This document shows, piece after piece, positions 35,545 to 44,144 of a DNA stretch of 64,000 bases; the stretch's first letter is position 1, and the number at the start of each line of letters is the position of its first letter. The notes below the pieces were generated by a model, which ran no database searches, was not told the DNA's origin, and saw only the letters and a program-made list of their open reading frames with translations. The translations under genes were made by a program, and so were the position numbers. Origin of the DNA: an uncultured Spirochaetales bacterium (lineage in GTDB: Bacteria; Spirochaetota; Spirochaetia; Sphaerochaetales; Sphaerochaetaceae); the NCBI GenBank assembly GCA_949297785.1, contig CASFTW010000001.1, forward strand, positions 62,001-126,000. Direction: 5' to 3'.

Positions 35545-36372
35545 ATGTACAGTGTTGACACCTTTGTTCTCAGTTTCTTCATTTACTGCGTGCTCGGCTG
35601 GATATGTGAAGTCGTGTACTGCTCGGTACCCAAGAAGAGATTCGTAAACCGCGGTTTTCTCATAGGACCGTATCTTCCCATTTACGGTTTCGGCGCCATG
35701 ATCGTGATTGTGGTCCTGTATCCTTTCCGTGAACACTGGTATCTTGTTTTCATCTGCGGAGTAGTACTCACGTCAGTTCTTGAATACTTCACGAGCTTTG
35801 CGCTTGAGAAGCTTTTTCATGTGAAGCTGTGGGACTATTCAACTTATCCTCTGAACATAAACGGAAGGGTATGCGCCCTGAATTCAACGCTTTTCGGACT
35901 TCTCTGCCTTTTCATTGTCTATGTCGTCAATGATCCCATATACAATTTCCTGGCGGGGCTCAACATGACGCTGGTCAATGTACTGTCACTTGTAATTGTG
36001 GGCCTCATGTCCGCTGACACAGCCGTGTCTGTATCGAAGATGAGCAAGTTCCAGGAATTCGTGAAGGAAATCAACGTGGCAAAGGCCAATGCGGAAGCTT
36101 CCCTCAAGGCCCTCAAGTCAACTCTTTCCCCTGAAAGTTTCGCACAGGCGAAGGAAAGATTCGCCCTTGAGCTTGAAGGCCGCAAGAAGCGTTACTATTC
36201 TTATGGAAAGAGAATTTTCGAAAGCAACCCGTCTCTCACACTGCGCGATGGTGCGGAGCAGCTTGAAAAGGCCCGTGCTCTTGTCAATGAGCTGAAAGAA
36301 GAGTACAAAGCAAGGAAAGCCGGGCATAAGGCCGAAAAGAAAGCCCGCAAGGAAAGAAAGAATAATGGTTAA
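35545..36372 (+). CDS. Putative ABC-transporter type IV membrane protein (PF06541-like)
   Basis: A 275-residue membrane protein. Residues 1-165 hold four or five helices with the family pattern FVLSFFIYCVLGWICEVVYCS, then KKRFVNRGFLIGPYLPIYGFGA and LEYFTSFALEKLFHVKLWDYS; this matches the putative ABC-transporter type IV family (CmpB-like). The C-terminal 100 residues are highly charged, probably a coiled coil (KALKSTLSPE to KKARKERK). GGAGG precedes the ATG. The gene overlaps yggS by 8 nt, so both are translated together. Role unknown. Confidence 0.85.
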   Translation: MYSVDTFVLSFFIYCVLGWICEVVYCSVPKKRFVNRGFLIGPYLPIYGFGAMIVIVVLYPFREHWYLVFICGVVLTSVLEYFTSFALEKLFHVKLWDYSTYPLNINGRVCALNSTLFGLLCLFIVYVVNDPIYNFLAGLNMTLVNVLSLVIVGLMSADTAVSVSKMSKFQEFVKEINVAKANAEASLKALKSTLSPESFAQAKERFALELEGRKKRYYSYGKRIFESNPSLTLRDGAEQLEKARALVNELKEEYKARKAGHKAEKKARKERKNNG

Positions 36373-37045
36373 CATAAAAGCTGTCAGAAATGATGTTGAT
36401 GAATGTGCCGCTGCCTGCAGCCATGATGTTGTTCTCATGGCTGTCAGCAAGACGCATCCTTATGAGGACATTCTTGAGGCATATGATCAGGGCCAGCGAC
36501 TCTTCGGAGAGAACCGGGTGCAGGAGATTGAGGCGAAGTTTCCTCCTCTCTGTGAACGGCCGCAGGGGATGAAGCTGTGTCTTATAGGACATCTTCAGCG
36601 CAACAAGGCTAAAAAGGCAGTTTCCCTTGTCGACCGCATTGACAGTGTGGATTCAATTCCTCTCATGGACGAGCTTGAAAAGCATCTTGCCGGGGCGGAC
36701 CGTGTAATGGACATACTCTTTGAAGTGAATTCTTCAGGGGAAGAGCAGAAGTCAGGTTTCGCTGATGAAGATGAGCTCATGAAAGGTGTGTCCCATCTGG
36801 CAGACTGCCCCCATCTGAGGCTGTGCGGTCTTATGACAGTGGGGCCGCTGGGCTTTGATGAAGAGAAGAACAGAAAGGCGTTCCGATACGTCAGGGGACT
36901 TTACGACAAGCTCAATGCCGCAGGATATCATCTTGCCGTTCTCAGCATGGGCATGAGTGCGGACTACAGACAGGCGATAGAGGAAGGCAGCAATGAAGTG
37001 AGGATCGGAAGTGCGATCTTCGGTGCAAGGAACTATGATGCCTGA
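36365..37045 (+). CDS. yggS: YggS/PipY-family PLP homeostasis protein
   Basis: A 226-residue single-domain PLP protein with no known reaction; it maintains the balance of pyridoxal phosphate and of amino/keto acids. It has an alanine-racemase-like barrel: the cofactor lysine in LMAVSKTHP (about 25-33), GENRVQEIEAK (about 46-56), HLQRNKAKK (about 77-85), the middle VNSSGEEQKSGF, LCGLMTVGP and the phosphate-binding LSMGMSADYRQAIEEGSNEVRIGSAIFG end. Located in a housekeeping operon between a membrane protein and an RluA-type synthase. Confidence 0.93.
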   Translation: MVNIKAVRNDVDECAAACSHDVVLMAVSKTHPYEDILEAYDQGQRLFGENRVQEIEAKFPPLCERPQGMKLCLIGHLQRNKAKKAVSLVDRIDSVDSIPLMDELEKHLAGADRVMDILFEVNSSGEEQKSGFADEDELMKGVSHLADCPHLRLCGLMTVGPLGFDEEKNRKAFRYVRGLYDKLNAAGYHLAVLSMGMSADYRQAIEEGSNEVRIGSAIFGARNYDA

Positions 37046-37361
37046 AAAACTGATTGCTTTCTTTCTTGTCATAGCCATCGCCCTTTCTCCTCTTTTTGCC
37101 GAGGCGAAACTCAGCTATGAACCATATGGAGAGGATGAGTTTCCCATCTGGACTATGAAACTCAGAAGGGCTGAAAGTCTTTTCTTCGGCTCTCTTGTCA
37201 TCACGCTGCCGCTTTCGGTGCTTGCCTGGAATCTAATGGAGAATGCGGGCTGGGTGAGTGCGGACGGCATACAGGAGTTCGGCTGGCAGATGCTCATCGC
37301 GGGCGGACTGTCGCTTTCAATTTCCGCAGCCGACTGGATCATCGGAGAAGTGAGCGGATGA
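37038..37361 (+). CDS. Small membrane protein of unknown function
   Basis: A 107-residue protein with a signal-like hydrophobic N-terminus (about 5-20), a polar stretch (KLSYEPYGEDEFPIWTMKLRRAE in part) and two further hydrophobic helices (about 48-68 and 83-100). The start overlaps the yggS stop by 8 nt and the stop overlaps the next gene in ATGA, so translation is coupled on both sides. AAGGA precedes ATG 37038 (ATG 37035 is also possible). No family is recognised. It is short, but the tight packing and the clean hydrophobic pattern support a real gene. Confidence 0.7.
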   Translation: MPEKLIAFFLVIAIALSPLFAEAKLSYEPYGEDEFPIWTMKLRRAESLFFGSLVITLPLSVLAWNLMENAGWVSADGIQEFGWQMLIAGGLSLSISAADWIIGEVSG

Positions 37362-38272
37362 TAAGGAAGGAAAGTCTTTCATTCACGGCACAGAGTGCCG
37401 GTCGTGTGGACAAGGTCTCTTGTGATATCCCGCGTTCGGTTTTCTCACATCCCTCCGCTGTGATCTATGTGAATGACAGGGTTGTCAAGAAAAGTTTCCG
37501 CGTCAGTGCCGGCGACATTGTGACTGTCACATGGAGCGAGGAGGTTTTCGAAGGTCTTGAAGGCGAGGATATCCCCCTTGATGTACTTTATGAGGATGAT
37601 TCCGTCCTTGTAATAAACAAGCCCTGCGGCATGGTTGTGCACCCCGGCGCCGGCAACTGGTCCGGTACTCTTGTCAATGCACTGCTGTACCGGTACGGCG
37701 AGGATTTCGCCACAAGCGAGGATGAGGAAGTCAACCTTATGCGGCCCGGCATCGTGCACCGCCTGGATAAGGACACATCCGGTGTCATGGTGATCGCAAA
37801 GACGGGTGAAGCCCACAGGAATCTTGCATCTCAGTTTGCCTCCCATACCACGGAAAAAATATATATTGCCATTGCAAAAGGGTATTTCGCCGGAAAGAGG
37901 GGAACGATAGATAAAAACATCGTAAGGAATCCCTCCGACAGGAAAAGTTTCATTGCATGTGATGATGTGAAGAAGGGAAAGAGCGCCGTGACTCATTACA
38001 CCGTCCTCAGACAGAGTCAGAATTATGCCTTTCTCCGCATCAGGATCGAGACCGGACGCACCCATCAGATACGGGTTCACATGAAAAGCATCAATCATCC
38101 TCTTCTCGGTGATGACATATATTCAAACAGAGACGGGAATTTCCCTTCTGTCCAGCTGTGCCTTCATGCGCTTTCACTCAGCTTCGACCATCCTGTCAGC
38201 GGGGTGAGAATGACGTTCTATGCCCGTATGCCTGAAAGGATAAGATCTGTCCTAAAACAGATTCTCGCTTAG
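37358..38272 (+). CDS. RluA-family pseudouridine synthase (RluD-like)
   Basis: A 304-residue enzyme that isomerises uridine to pseudouridine in structured RNA. An S4 RNA-binding domain (residues 10-75, with GRVDKVSCDI and VIYVNDRVVKKSFRVSAGD) precedes the catalytic domain; the catalytic aspartate is in IVHRLDKDTSGVMVIAK (about 131-147), and LETGRTHQIRVH (here IETGRTHQIRVHM, about 232) is present. This layout fits RluD or RluC rather than RluA; which rRNA position is modified cannot be told. The ATG overlaps the previous gene's stop. The 3' end overlaps the convergent hydrolase gene by 21 nt. Confidence 0.93.
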   Translation: MIRKESLSFTAQSAGRVDKVSCDIPRSVFSHPSAVIYVNDRVVKKSFRVSAGDIVTVTWSEEVFEGLEGEDIPLDVLYEDDSVLVINKPCGMVVHPGAGNWSGTLVNALLYRYGEDFATSEDEEVNLMRPGIVHRLDKDTSGVMVIAKTGEAHRNLASQFASHTTEKIYIAIAKGYFAGKRGTIDKNIVRNPSDRKSFIACDDVKKGKSAVTHYTVLRQSQNYAFLRIRIETGRTHQIRVHMKSINHPLLGDDIYSNRDGNFPSVQLCLHALSLSFDHPVSGVRMTFYARMPERIRSVLKQILA

Positions 38273-38848
38273 CTGCACCTCGCTTTCCAGCAGATCATGG
38301 TTGAAAAGACGTTCAATCCTGATCTTTGTCGGACAGCCGTGTCCGGGAAAGATGAGGAAGTTATCGTCATATGTCATTATCTTCTGCGATATATTCCGTG
38401 CGAGTATCGCATGGGCAAGGTTGTTGGTTGTCGTGGAAACTCTTCCTGCGGCAAGCGTGTCGCCTGTGAAGATGCAGTTTCCGATGACGAATGCAAGCGA
38501 GTCGGGTGAATGACCCGGCACATAGAGGATGTCTATGGAGAAATCCGAGATCCTGATGCCTTTCCCTTCCCTCAGCCTCACGCAGTCAAAGCCCTGGACG
38601 GAATCCTTGAACGCATATACAGGGCAGGGGTATACCTTCTCGATCTTCCCGATTCCCCTCACATGCTGCTCATGATCATGCGTTACAAGAAGCCCCGCTA
38701 TGTTCAGTTCATATTTTTCTATTATGGAAATGAGATCGGCATCCAGATCAGCCGGGTCTATTATGAGGGCATCGCAGTTTCTCTTCCCCTGTGTAACAAG
38801 ATATGTGTTCACCTGTCCCTGAGGACAGAAATGGGAGAATATTTTCAT
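38252..38848 (-). CDS. Metallo-beta-lactamase-fold hydrolase (glyoxalase II-like) with altered metal motif
   Basis: A 198-residue hydrolase of the glyoxalase II-like group. The metal motif reads LVTHDHEQHVRG (about 54-65): the usual HxHxDH has Gln instead of Asp, while PGHSPDSL (about 111), the GDTL Asp (about 130) and PGHG (about 168) are present. The change removes a ligand of the second metal site, so the enzyme may be mononuclear or act on another substrate. The start overlaps the pentapeptide gene stop in ATGA; GGAGG lies about 10 nt upstream. Overlaps the convergent synthase gene by 21 nt. Confidence 0.88.
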   Translation of the reverse strand: MKIFSHFCPQGQVNTYLVTQGKRNCDALIIDPADLDADLISIIEKYELNIAGLLVTHDHEQHVRGIGKIEKVYPCPVYAFKDSVQGFDCVRLREGKGIRISDFSIDILYVPGHSPDSLAFVIGNCIFTGDTLAAGRVSTTTNNLAHAILARNISQKIMTYDDNFLIFPGHGCPTKIRIERLFNHDLLESEVQLSENLF

Positions 38849-39498
38849 GACATCACATCCTCCACCTCATCTTTGAAGAATGCCTCCTCCGGATTTGAAT
38901 AGCGGAATGAGACGTTCTTTATGGCACTGGCACGGAAGTTGACTCTCTTGAGGTTGCAGTCATCGAAATTCGTATTGAAAATCTTGCTCATGCTGAAATT
39001 GGAGAAATAAAGATCCGAGTGTGAGAAATCATTGCCGACGCTGTCGATTCCCATGAAGTTGCAGTTGATCAGCGATGAGCCGGTGAATGAGCATCCTCTC
39101 AGATCCGAACCTGAGAAAATGGAGTAACTTGCCTCAAGATTGTCAAAGCGGCAGTTTATGAAGATGCACATGTCGAAGAAGCATGTGTACATGTCGCAGG
39201 ATGAGAAATCGCAGCCGGTGAAGGTGGAGAAGGCGAAGTTGGATGCGGTGAGCCTCCTTTCCCTGACATTTACGTTCTCGAAATCTCCGCCGACTACCGT
39301 GATGTCCTTTATGTTTTTCTTCTGGCTGAGAATCTTTTCGAGATTGCCGAGAATTATCTTTCTCTCCTCACTGTCCGAATGGTGAAAGCAGGTATCAAAA
39401 GGCGGGCTCACATAGCTGTTGCAGCCCGGATGGGAGCAGATCTGTGCACTGAACATACCATAAGGATCAGGCCTTGAGTGAGGTTTGTCAATCAGCAT
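38845..39498 (-). CDS. Pentapeptide-repeat protein with Cys/His N-terminus
   Basis: About 217 residues. After a short N-terminal region containing CSHPGCN and CFHHS, possibly a zinc site, residues about 70-205 are a run of pentapeptide-like A(D/N)LXX repeats (for example FSTFTGCDFSSCDMYTCFF and LRGCSFTGSSLINCNF), which fold as a right-handed quadrilateral helix. Such proteins serve as scaffolds or DNA mimics; the role here is unknown. The start is uncertain: ATGs at 39516, 39498 and 39456 are all in frame and none has a ribosome binding site. TTGACA lies on this strand at 39491-39486 and could drive a start at 39456. Operon with the metallo-hydrolase gene. Confidence 0.8.
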   Translation of the reverse strand: MLIDKPHSRPDPYGMFSAQICSHPGCNSYVSPPFDTCFHHSDSEERKIILGNLEKILSQKKNIKDITVVGGDFENVNVRERRLTASNFAFSTFTGCDFSSCDMYTCFFDMCIFINCRFDNLEASYSIFSGSDLRGCSFTGSSLINCNFMGIDSVGNDFSHSDLYFSNFSMSKIFNTNFDDCNLKRVNFRASAIKNVSFRYSNPEEAFFKDEVEDVMS

Positions 39499-39513
39499 CA
39501 CTTGTGCTACACT
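39485..39513 (+). promoter_or_regulatory. rsgA promoter, predicting a leaderless GTG start
   Basis: TTGTCA (39485-39490), 17-nt spacer, TACACT (39508-39513), then 8 nt to GTG 39522. The opposite strand reads TTGACA at the same place (39491-39486), so the divergent genes share -35 bases. Confidence 0.6.
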
Positions 39514-39521
39514 CATCTTCT

Positions 39522-40463
39522 GTGAAAGCACAGATCAGAAAAGCGATCAACAATCTTTATGACGCATATGATGAGGAGAGCGGAAGGCATTACAGACTGC
39601 GCATCAAGGGAAAGAAACTTCCTCTTGAGGACTTTGAGTATAACCCGCTTGCCGTAGGCGACTATGTGGAATTCACCCCTTACAGTGAAACCGAAGGGCT
39701 CATTACGGCGCGTCTTGAGAGGAAGAGCGCTTTCGTGCGCTGGAACGTGAAACTCGAGAAGAACCAGACGATTGCGGCCAACATGGATCAGACCGCGATC
39801 ATAACAAGTGCATACGAGCCTCCCTTCCGTCCTCGCTTTCTGGACCGGGCGCTCAGCTGCGTGCAGTCCTGCGATGTGATCATAGTGATGAACAAATGCG
39901 ACTTTGACCTGACTGAGGATGAGTTTGACCGCTGGGCGCTTTATCATAAGCTTGGATACAGAATCATTGCCGTCAGCGCAGCCACAGGGGAGAATATTGA
40001 GGATTTTAAGGCTCTTCTCCGTGGTAGGACCACTGCTTTCGTCGGTCAGAGCGGGGTGGGCAAGAGCAGCCTTGTCAATCTTATAATCAGGCCGGAGAAA
40101 AAACAGATCACCGGGGAAATAAGCCAGAAATACCAGAGGGGCAGGCATACGACGAATCATGCCCTTTATCTGGAAAGGGATGATATCAGGATAATAGACA
40201 CTCCTGGTGTGAGGGAGCTTCTTGTTCCCTATGAGGACAAAAGCGTCCTTTCAGAAAGCTTCATTGAGTTCTCGCGCTATGCAGGTGAATGCGAATACTC
40301 ATCCTGCACCCATTCAACGGAACCCGGCTGTGCCGTCATCAGGGCACTTGAGGACGGACTCATCGATCCTGACCGTTATACAAGCTACCTCGGACTGCTT
40401 GAAAGCCTTGAGTCAAGAAAGCCCGGGTATCTTCGCACTAAATTCAGAAAGAACAAACAATGA
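39522..40463 (+). CDS. rsgA: Ribosome small-subunit-dependent GTPase A
   Basis: A 313-residue GTPase that helps mature the 30S ribosomal subunit. An OB-fold (1-75) is followed by a circularly permuted GTPase domain: G4 NKCD precedes G1 GQSGVGKSS (about 174-182) and G3 DTPGVREL (about 226-233). A zinc site CEYSSCTHSTEPGC (about 257-270) closes it. The start is inferred to be GTG 39522: it matches the usual N-terminus, no ATG lies in the right place, and a good promoter puts the transcript start at this codon. The stop overlaps mutS2 in ATGA. Confidence 0.93.
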   Translation: MKAQIRKAINNLYDAYDEESGRHYRLRIKGKKLPLEDFEYNPLAVGDYVEFTPYSETEGLITARLERKSAFVRWNVKLEKNQTIAANMDQTAIITSAYEPPFRPRFLDRALSCVQSCDVIIVMNKCDFDLTEDEFDRWALYHKLGYRIIAVSAATGENIEDFKALLRGRTTAFVGQSGVGKSSLVNLIIRPEKKQITGEISQKYQRGRHTTNHALYLERDDIRIIDTPGVRELLVPYEDKSVLSESFIEFSRYAGECEYSSCTHSTEPGCAVIRALEDGLIDPDRYTSYLGLLESLESRKPGYLRTKFRKNKQ

Positions 40464-42751
40464 TAAGAGAAAGAACAATCGCGGATCTTGAATTTGAGCA
40501 GGTGCTCTCGCTTGTCAGGCGTCACAGCCTGAGTGAAGGCGGAAAGGAGAAGATAAGCCCCTCTGCCTTCACAAGCGATGAGAGCCTCATCGCATCCCGT
40601 GCCGCCAGAATTGAGGAAATACTGGAAAGGATAATCGAAGGAAAGGTCTCACTTTCGCCTTTCGTATCGCTTTCATCCCTTTTCGATACATATGAGAGGA
40701 AGATTCCCGATTTTGATGGCCGTGACATCTATCTTGTCTCCTCATTCATCTCAGCTGCCAATCTTCTTGCAGCCTTCGAGGAAAATGATTCACTGGTTTC
40801 AGATGAACTGCGCTCTCTTGGCATGGAAATATCATCATCACTCTCACCGGATGGCAGCGTTCTTGAAACCCATCCTCTGCTCAGGCCTCTTTACAGGGCG
40901 CTTGAAAGCGAGCGCCTGAGAAGGCAGAGCTATGCCCAGTCCTACATGGCAGCCAATGCATCGGTATTCCAGACAGGCGAGGCAGTGTACAGGAATGAGC
41001 GTATCGCCCTTCCCGTGAAGAGGGAGAGAAAAAGTGAGGTGGCAGGTTATGTCCAGGGGTCATCCGCAACAGGATCGACTCTTTTCGTCGAGCCTTTCGA
41101 GCTTGTCGAGCTCAACAACAAGGTCGTGCTTGCCGAGGATGAGATAGTGAGGATGAAACATAAGATCCTGTCCGATCTTTCAAGAAAGGTGCGGAATGTG
41201 ATTACAAGCCTCAGGGAACTTGACTCCTATGCCGCTGATTTCGATTTTCATTATTCCTTTGCGCTTTTCGTAAAGGAAACCAGAAGCAGCAGAGTCACTT
41301 TCTCCAGTCTCATGAACCTTAAGAATGCACGTCATCCGCTGCTTTTCGACAAAGCTGTTCCCATAAGCCTGTCTCTTGAAGAAGGCATCAGAATTGTCGT
41401 GCTTTCAGGCCCGAACGCCGGAGGAAAGACGGTCACTATGAAAACCGCGGCTCTTTTCTCCCTGCTCGCACAGACCTGCGGCTTTGCCCCCTTTGACGAA
41501 GGCAGCACTCTTCCTCTTTTCACATCAGTCTATACTGACATCGGAGACGGGCAGTCGATTCTTGAGAACTTCTCCACATTCTCGTCCCACATGGCCAACG
41601 TGGCATCAATATGCAGGCAGGCAGATGCTGATTCCCTTGTCCTGCTTGACGAGATCGGAAGCGGAACTGATCCCTCTGAAGGCGCAGCCCTCACTGACAG
41701 CATCCTCGATTATTTCAAGACAAAAGGCAGCATGCTTTTCATCACTTCGCATTATTCGCAGGTGAAAATGCATGCCTACAGCGACAAGGCAATGCTGAAT
41801 GCGTCAATGGACTTTGACGAATCATCAAGCAGGCCTACATTCCGTGTCATTGCAGGGCTTCCCGGCGATTCCCATGCCATTGCGACTGCAAAGAAGATGG
41901 GACTGCCTCCTGTCATAATAAAGCAGGCCAAGGAAAGCCTCTCATCATCTTCTTCCGTTGCATCCCTCATTTCCGCTCTGAACGGAAAATCCCGTGCCCT
42001 TGACAGAAAAGTGAGCGAGCTCTCGCTTGAGAAGAGAAAGCTTGAAGCCCAGATAAAGAAGAGTGAGGAGAAGGAAAGGGAACTTGATGAAATGCGTCTG
42101 CGTCTTCAGAGGGAAGGTGCAGATGAGCTCAGGGTCTGGATGAAGGACAAAAGACGTGAGCTTGAACACCTTGTGAAGGATGTGAGCACAGGTGCCCTTA
42201 CAAAGGAGAAGACAAAGGCTGTGCGCTCGTTCATTTCCTCTCTTGAGGATAAGAGCCGCGCTCTTGATGCCGAAGTTGACAGACAGCTTGAAAAGGCGAA
42301 TGTGGATGCCGACCGTGATTTCAAGCCGGGAGATGAGGTTCTGTGCGGAAGCTTTTCCCGCCGCGGCATAATCCTCAGAGCACTGGGCAAGGGGCGCTAT
42401 CAGGTGTCGATCGATTCAATGAAGATAACTCTGCCTTCCTCAGATCTCAGACCTGCGCCTGAAGAGAAGAAAGCAACGGTTTCTCCTTTCAAGTCCAGCG
42501 CGAAGATGCCGTCTCTGACTCTTGATCTCAGGGGAAAGACTCTTGCAGAGGCTCTTGACGCGATAGCAGAGGAGATTGAAGCCTGTCTTGTCCACTCTGC
42601 TTCATCATTCTCCATCATCCACGGCTACGGCAACGGAATTCTCTCACAGGGCATACATGCATACCTGAAGAAACAGAAGGATGTGAAGGATTACTACTTC
42701 GCCAACCCTGAAGACGGTGGAATGGGAAAGACGTATGTCATGCTGCAGTAG
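40460..42751 (+). CDS. mutS2: Endonuclease MutS2
   Basis: A 763-residue DNA-binding ATPase/endonuclease that limits homologous recombination and helps rescue stalled ribosomes in some bacteria. The N-terminal MutS core and levers occupy 1-300, the ATPase domain holds the Walker A GPNAGGKTVTM (about 317-327) and the Walker B LVLLDEIGSGTDP (about 393-405), then a coiled coil (about 505-615, charged repeats), a KOW-like strand region and the C-terminal Smr nuclease domain with LDLRGKT and IHGYGNGIL (about 717-725). No mismatch-recognition domain is present, as expected for MutS2. The start overlaps the rsgA stop. Confidence 0.96.
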   Translation: MIRERTIADLEFEQVLSLVRRHSLSEGGKEKISPSAFTSDESLIASRAARIEEILERIIEGKVSLSPFVSLSSLFDTYERKIPDFDGRDIYLVSSFISAANLLAAFEENDSLVSDELRSLGMEISSSLSPDGSVLETHPLLRPLYRALESERLRRQSYAQSYMAANASVFQTGEAVYRNERIALPVKRERKSEVAGYVQGSSATGSTLFVEPFELVELNNKVVLAEDEIVRMKHKILSDLSRKVRNVITSLRELDSYAADFDFHYSFALFVKETRSSRVTFSSLMNLKNARHPLLFDKAVPISLSLEEGIRIVVLSGPNAGGKTVTMKTAALFSLLAQTCGFAPFDEGSTLPLFTSVYTDIGDGQSILENFSTFSSHMANVASICRQADADSLVLLDEIGSGTDPSEGAALTDSILDYFKTKGSMLFITSHYSQVKMHAYSDKAMLNASMDFDESSSRPTFRVIAGLPGDSHAIATAKKMGLPPVIIKQAKESLSSSSSVASLISALNGKSRALDRKVSELSLEKRKLEAQIKKSEEKERELDEMRLRLQREGADELRVWMKDKRRELEHLVKDVSTGALTKEKTKAVRSFISSLEDKSRALDAEVDRQLEKANVDADRDFKPGDEVLCGSFSRRGIILRALGKGRYQVSIDSMKITLPSSDLRPAPEEKKATVSPFKSSAKMPSLTLDLRGKTLAEALDAIAEEIEACLVHSASSFSIIHGYGNGILSQGIHAYLKKQKDVKDYYFANPEDGGMGKTYVMLQ

Positions 42752-42822
42752 ATTTTGTAAATGATTCCATAGTTCCTTTTCTTCTTTTTAGCTATACTCT
42801 GTTATAGGAGCGGGCAGTTAGA

Positions 42823-43101
42823 ATGAAAGAAATCCTGAGAAGTATTGAAGATTCAGCAGATGATTGTATCAATCTGCATGATAGTGATATTTATAAGGAA
42901 GCTGTCAGTGAGCAGACCCCGTCTTATAACCTGAAATTTTACAGGAAGCTGAATGGTCTTACACAGAAGGAGCTTGCTGATGAGCTGGGTATTGCAAAAC
43001 AGTATGTTTCAAATATGGAAACAGGAGAAAGATCAATAAGCCGGCAAATGGCAAAGAACCTTGCTGAAATATTCAAAGTTTCTCCTGCCAGATTCATTTA
43101 A
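42823..43101 (+). CDS. Orphan XRE-family HTH protein (antitoxin-like)
   Basis: A 92-residue protein with a HigA/XRE helix-turn-helix at 40-92 (LKFYRKLNGLTQKELADEL and IAKQYVSNMETGERSISRQMAKNLAEIF, quoted in part), and an N-terminal acidic segment (1-35) like that of antitoxins paired with RelE-type toxins. No toxin gene is adjacent on either side (mutS2 precedes, and 260 nt without a gene follow). TATACT at 42793-42798 is a likely -10; AGGAG lies 12 nt before the ATG, farther than usual. Either a regulator or a solitary antitoxin. Confidence 0.75.
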   Translation: MKEILRSIEDSADDCINLHDSDIYKEAVSEQTPSYNLKFYRKLNGLTQKELADELGIAKQYVSNMETGERSISRQMAKNLAEIFKVSPARFI

Positions 43102-43361
43102 GTTCATACGAAACATTCCGTCTGGATGCGTGTTGTTGAAGCATATCTGAACGTTATATTTGTTCGTTTTCGATGCGGAATTTGCAGTTTTTATGAAAAT
43201 AAGGTTCTGAAAACATAAAATTCACAGGCAATTTCTTTCTGGTGAACTTATACCACGGTATCATAAAGTGGAGTACGATGCTTAAAAAGCAATTCACAAA
43301 TCTTTTCTATTAAATATGATTTCTGTATGTTAGAATTAAGACCTGTTCATTGGAGGAAAGC

Positions 43362-44144
43362 ATGACTGATTATACAGAAGGAAGCGGACTGCAGTATCAT
43401 CTCAGGATAAGAAAAGGCGATGTCGGCCGGTATGTGATCCTGCCGGGTGATCCGAAAAGAGTTCCACTGATCGCATCCCATCTTGATGATGCGAAAGAAG
43501 TTGCAGACTCAAGAGAGTACGTCACATACACAGGCTATCTTGAAGGGGAGAAGGTGAGTGTCACAAGCACCGGTATCGGAGGACCTTCCGCCTCCATTGC
43601 GATGGAGGAGCTTTATAAATGCGGAGCCGATACGTTCATCAGAATGGGAACCTGCGGAGGTATCGCCCTTCCTGTCGTTGGCGGTGATGTCGTCATTGCC
43701 ACAGGCGCCGTGAGGATGGAAGGCACAAGCCGCGAATATGCCCCGATCGAATTCCCTGCAGTTGCTGATTTCAATGTTGCCCTGGCTCTGCGCGAAGCCG
43801 CAATAAAGCTTGGCATGAATTACCATATGGGCGTCGTGCAGTGCAAGGACAGCTTCTACGGCCAGCATGATCCCGAAGAAATGCCGGTGAGCTACGAACT
43901 GCTGAATAAATGGGAAGCATGGAAGAGGCTGGGCGTTCTTGCAAGCGAGATGGAAAGCGCGGCGCTTTTCACGGTTGCAGCCAGACTCGGTGTCAGAGCC
44001 GGTTCCGCATTCCTGGTAGTTGCGAATCAGGAGAGGGCGAAGAAAGGTATGGACAACCCGCAGGTGCATGACACATCCGGTGCAATACGTGTTGCAGTGG
44101 AAGGGGTGCGCCAGATGATAATATCAGACAAAGCTCAGCGGTAG
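43362..44144 (+). CDS. udp: Uridine phosphorylase
   Basis: A 260-residue cytoplasmic salvage enzyme splitting uridine (or deoxyuridine) with phosphate to uracil and ribose 1-phosphate. Family signatures are LPGDPKRVP (about 27-35), [14 protein letters not shown] near 70, RMGTCGG (about 90-96), the specificity loop [14 protein letters not shown] and [11 protein letters not shown] (about 197-207). GGAGG lies 6-7 nt before ATG 43362. Its uracil product is the substrate of Upp elsewhere in the window. The 3' end overlaps the convergent small gene by 10 nt. Confidence 0.93.
   Translation: MTDYTEGSGLQYHLRIRKGDVGRYVILPGDPKRVPLIASHLDDAKEVADSREYVTYTGYLEGEKVSVTSTGIGGPSASIAMEELYKCGADTFIRMGTCGGIALPVVGGDVVIATGAVRMEGTSREYAPIEFPAVADFNVALALREAAIKLGMNYHMGVVQCKDSFYGQHDPEEMPVSYELLNKWEAWKRLGVLASEMESAALFTVAARLGVRAGSAFLVVANQERAKKGMDNPQVHDTSGAIRVAVEGVRQMIISDKAQR

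Noticed and set aside
42823-43361. A toxin gene next to the orphan XRE protein
   Set aside because: No frame of toxin size with a start site or motif exists in the 260 nt after it; the preceding gene is mutS2.
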